From Chitinophaga dinghuensis (GTDB lineage: Bacteria > Bacteroidota > Bacteroidia > Chitinophagales > Chitinophagaceae), in NCBI RefSeq assembly GCF_003259435.1, contig NZ_QLMA01000003.1, positions 620,001 to 684,000 of the forward strand: a DNA stretch of 64,000 nucleotides, written 5' to 3'. Every line of letters begins with the position of its first letter. Position 1 is the stretch's first letter. Below are positions 62,144 through 64,000 of the stretch, one piece after another. A program made the position numbers and the translations under genes. The notes under the pieces were generated by a model that was not told the origin of the DNA, searched no databases, and worked only from the letters and a program-made list of their open reading frames with translations.

Positions 62144-62914
62144 TTATTGCCGTTTATAGAGGGACATTAGCGGGAAGGCGGCGGATTTTCCTTTATTTCT
62201 GCCCGCTTCCTGGGGGTACATCCATCTGACAACGTCGCTTTGATAGAAGGTACCGTTGTCTGCGTCCAGTGCGGTGAGCCGGCCATGGTAGGCAGCGCCT
62301 GTGTCCAGGTTCCAGAGGTTATACAGATGCATGGGGAAGGTACAATCTGAGAACAGGGTAGGCGTATGGCCTATGAATACTTCTTTATAGAGAGCGAGTC
62401 GGGCCGGGCCATTGGGGCGCTTTGCCTGCCAGTAGTACTGCGTGTCTTCCCATAAACTGCGATCCCAATACAGCTGGTAGGCATTTTTTTCGTCTGTAAC
62501 GCCTGTTGCTGCGGTATATCCGGCATGTACAAATAATCTGTTTTGCGGGTCGATGTAATAATTTCTCAGTTGTTGAAAGAAGTGGAGGTGTTGCTGGCGC
62601 AGATCATTGGGTAGTTGTTGGTAGCTATCGATGGTGGAGGCGCCGGAGTTTTTAATCCAGTTGGGATCTGCTTTGCCTGTTTCCAGCCATTGCTGGCAGT
62701 AAGCATCATGGTTGCCTCTGAGAAACACGCAGGAATAACTGTGTTGTAATTCAATGAGAAAGCTAATTACGCCAGCAGATTGTGACCAGCCATCTACATA
62801 ATCGCCGAGGAAGATGAGGGTATCCAGGGGTTGGATACCGGCTTTGTGCAGTACTTGCTTCAATGCCTGTAATGCACCGTGAATATCGCCTATTACAATG
62901 GTTTTTGAAAGCAT
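62144..62914 (-). CDS. Metallophosphoesterase (bis-nucleotide/PPP-like phosphatase)
   Basis: A 256-residue enzyme with the metallophosphoesterase motifs: VIGDIHGALQAL (DxH), FLGDYVDGWS (GDxxD), FLRGNHDAYCQ (GNHD), LFVHAGYTA (HAG) and FIGHTPTL (GHTP). Two metals would be bound. It is like the ApaH/PrpA-type or serine/threonine phosphatases; the substrate is unknown. It stands alone. Confidence 0.92.
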   Translation of the reverse strand: MLSKTIVIGDIHGALQALKQVLHKAGIQPLDTLIFLGDYVDGWSQSAGVISFLIELQHSYSCVFLRGNHDAYCQQWLETGKADPNWIKNSGASTIDSYQQLPNDLRQQHLHFFQQLRNYYIDPQNRLFVHAGYTAATGVTDEKNAYQLYWDRSLWEDTQYYWQAKRPNGPARLALYKEVFIGHTPTLFSDCTFPMHLYNLWNLDTGAAYHGRLTALDADNGTFYQSDVVRWMYPQEAGRNKGKSAAFPLMSLYKRQ

Positions 62915-63011
62915 AGTGTCAGTTTTAAAGGTTATTGAGGTATAATAAAAATAACAAGGGGATATGATGCCAATGTTATGTGGGGAAGGAATAACCTTTT
63001 CTTCATATCAA

Positions 63012-63048
63012 GGTACGAAAAAAGCCGCCTCACTGAGTTGAGACGGCT
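63012..63048 (-). terminator. Terminator after the SusD-like gene
   Basis: AGCCGCCTCA (63023-63032) and TGAGACGGCT (63039-63048) form a stem with one mismatch; on the minus strand it is followed by TTTTTTCG. Confidence 0.75.
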
Positions 63049-63134
63049 ATCGCAAACAAGGGTTACAAACAAAAACTGGTTGAAAGGCCGGTTTGGGTTC
63101 TCCTAAGTGTACTGTTTAAAAATCAGTTTATTAT

Positions 63135-64000
63135 TTACCATTTAGGATTTTGTACCATCGCAGGATTACCATTCATTTCCGTAATTGGAATAGGCCAGAG
63201 GTAATCTCTGTCAGGGTTGAATACGCGTGTCTCCACTACCACTGGTTGTCCTGTGGCAGGGTTAATGGCGCCCATTGTAGGGCCGCTCAGTACTTCCGTA
63301 CCAATTTTCCATCTGCGGATATCGAAGAGGCGGGTACCTTCAAATGCCAGTTCTACTTTACGTTCTCTTCTGTACAGTTCGCGGATTTTTTCCTGGGAAT
63401 TATATATAGCGAGGTTTACATTTGGCATACCTGCGCGGTTACGGATTTTGTTGAGATATAATACTACATCCGGATTTTGCCAGTCGCCGGATTCTACCAG
63501 CGCTTCCACGTAGCTTAACAAGATTTCTGCATACCGGATAATCATGAAATTCAAAGTACCAGAGTTGTTTCTGGACACATCTTTTGCATCAACATATTTT
63601 CTTACCCAGTATCCGGTTTGAGTGGATTGTGCTGCGCCAATCTGGTCAATGGAAGTTGGTGAGAATGGATCCAGCAGTCTGTTTACGAAGGTCTGGCCAG
63701 GCACCAGTATACTAGCGACGAGGCGTGGATCACGATTGTTTTTATACAGCGGATTGGCCCAGTAATAGTTCAGACTGTCTTGCCCCAGTTCCTGTAAGGT
63801 TTTGCCCTGCAGGGTTTCGTAAGAATTGATCATGGAAGAGGTAGGGCCATTACAAGCCTGTCCGGAAAGGCTCTTTGGCGCCAGGCGGAAGAATGCGCCG
63901 GAATTTCCGGTGCGGCGGAACAGGATTCTTTCTTTGTTTTCCAGTGCATCATAGCTAAATAGCTGTGCATAGCTGTTTACGCCTGGCGTAGTGGAATAAT
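63135..64000 (-). CDS. SusD/RagB-family outer-membrane lipoprotein (partial)
   Basis: The frame is open to the right edge, so the gene is cut at its 5' end; about 288 residues are visible. The C-terminal SusD_RagB pattern is clear: NFMIIRYAEILLSYVEALVESG, VLYLNKIRNRAGMPNV, the charged block IRELYRRERKVELAFEGTRLFDIRRWKIG, and the closing RDYLWPIPITEMNGNPAMVQNPKW. SusD proteins hold sugars or other ligands at the surface and hand them to a SusC-type TonB receptor, which should be encoded to the right of the window. Confidence 0.95.
   Translation of the reverse strand, partial: YSTTPGVNSYAQLFSYDALENKERILFRRTGNSGAFFRLAPKSLSGQACNGPTSSMINSYETLQGKTLQELGQDSLNYYWANPLYKNNRDPRLVASILVPGQTFVNRLLDPFSPTSIDQIGAAQSTQTGYWVRKYVDAKDVSRNNSGTLNFMIIRYAEILLSYVEALVESGDWQNPDVVLYLNKIRNRAGMPNVNLAIYNSQEKIRELYRRERKVELAFEGTRLFDIRRWKIGTEVLSGPTMGAINPATGQPVVVETRVFNPDRDYLWPIPITEMNGNPAMVQNPKW

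Noticed and set aside
1-64000. CRISPR arrays, transposases and phage genes
   Set aside because: No regularly spaced repeats, transposase motifs or phage structural genes were seen in the window.

Overview
The window looks like a chromosomal segment of a Bacteroidota bacterium, most likely a Chitinophaga-like member of the Chitinophagaceae. Reasons: type IX secretion (T9SS) C-terminal sorting domains at 1-414, 20714-22360 and 40076-45782; a SusD-type protein at the right edge; a secreted GH18 chitinase with a sorting domain; LytS/LytTR-type two-component genes beside a TonB-type receptor; many lipoproteins with a Cys lipobox; and promoters of the Bacteroidota form TTG-N19/20-TAnnTTTG (4446-4475, 22417-22447, 37005-37035). 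This assignment is inference from gene content.

Layout. 1-12 kb: housekeeping genes (Mpl-type Mur ligase, DnaQ-like exonuclease, GT2, DMT transporter, bacilliredoxin YtxJ, UbiX, AroQ, SDR plus AraC regulator, M42 peptidase, UbiA-like protein, acyl-CoA carboxylase beta). 12-15 kb: LuxE-like protein and family-poor genes. 15.6-18.0 kb: a four-gene copper-RiPP (bufferin/HvfABC-like) operon of Cys-rich exported precursor, MNIO/DUF692 enzyme, DUF2063 partner and DoxX-like membrane protein, with a terminator/attenuator between precursor and enzymes. 18-31 kb: quinone reductase/AraC divergent pair sharing a twin palindrome, the chitinase, a cobalamin riboswitch in front of an orphan lipoprotein, small regulators, and a membrane protein/histidine kinase/response regulator operon. 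31-38 kb: outer-membrane receptor with divergent LytS/LytTR genes, then an ArsR-VOC-SRPBCC stress cassette with tandem operators.

38.4-40 kb holds a broken thioredoxin-like fragment and a protein in which a tubulin/FtsZ-like GTPase domain is joined to an Mrr-type nuclease domain. I know of no characterised system with this architecture; it is the best candidate for something undescribed. 40-45.8 kb is a giant T9SS surface protein split by a frameshift. 47.2-56.4 kb is a compact six-gene defence operon on the minus strand (Vsr, 5mC methyltransferase, MORC/MutL-like GHKL ATPase, Z1 helicase-like protein, PD-(D/E)XK nuclease, AIPR protein), more AT-rich than its flanks and lying on the 3' side of a tRNA-Leu gene. 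This architecture was predicted by comparative genomics as a MORC-type restriction-modification system. 57-62 kb: an Upf1-like helicase and a copper cluster (multicopper oxidase fused to a CopB-like barrel, DUF3347 protein, His/Cys-rich small protein). The right edge holds a phosphoesterase and a partial SusD gene.

Copper handling (bufferin-like operon and oxidase cluster) and nucleic-acid defence (FtsZ-Mrr, MORC/Z1 island) are the two themes that link separate loci.
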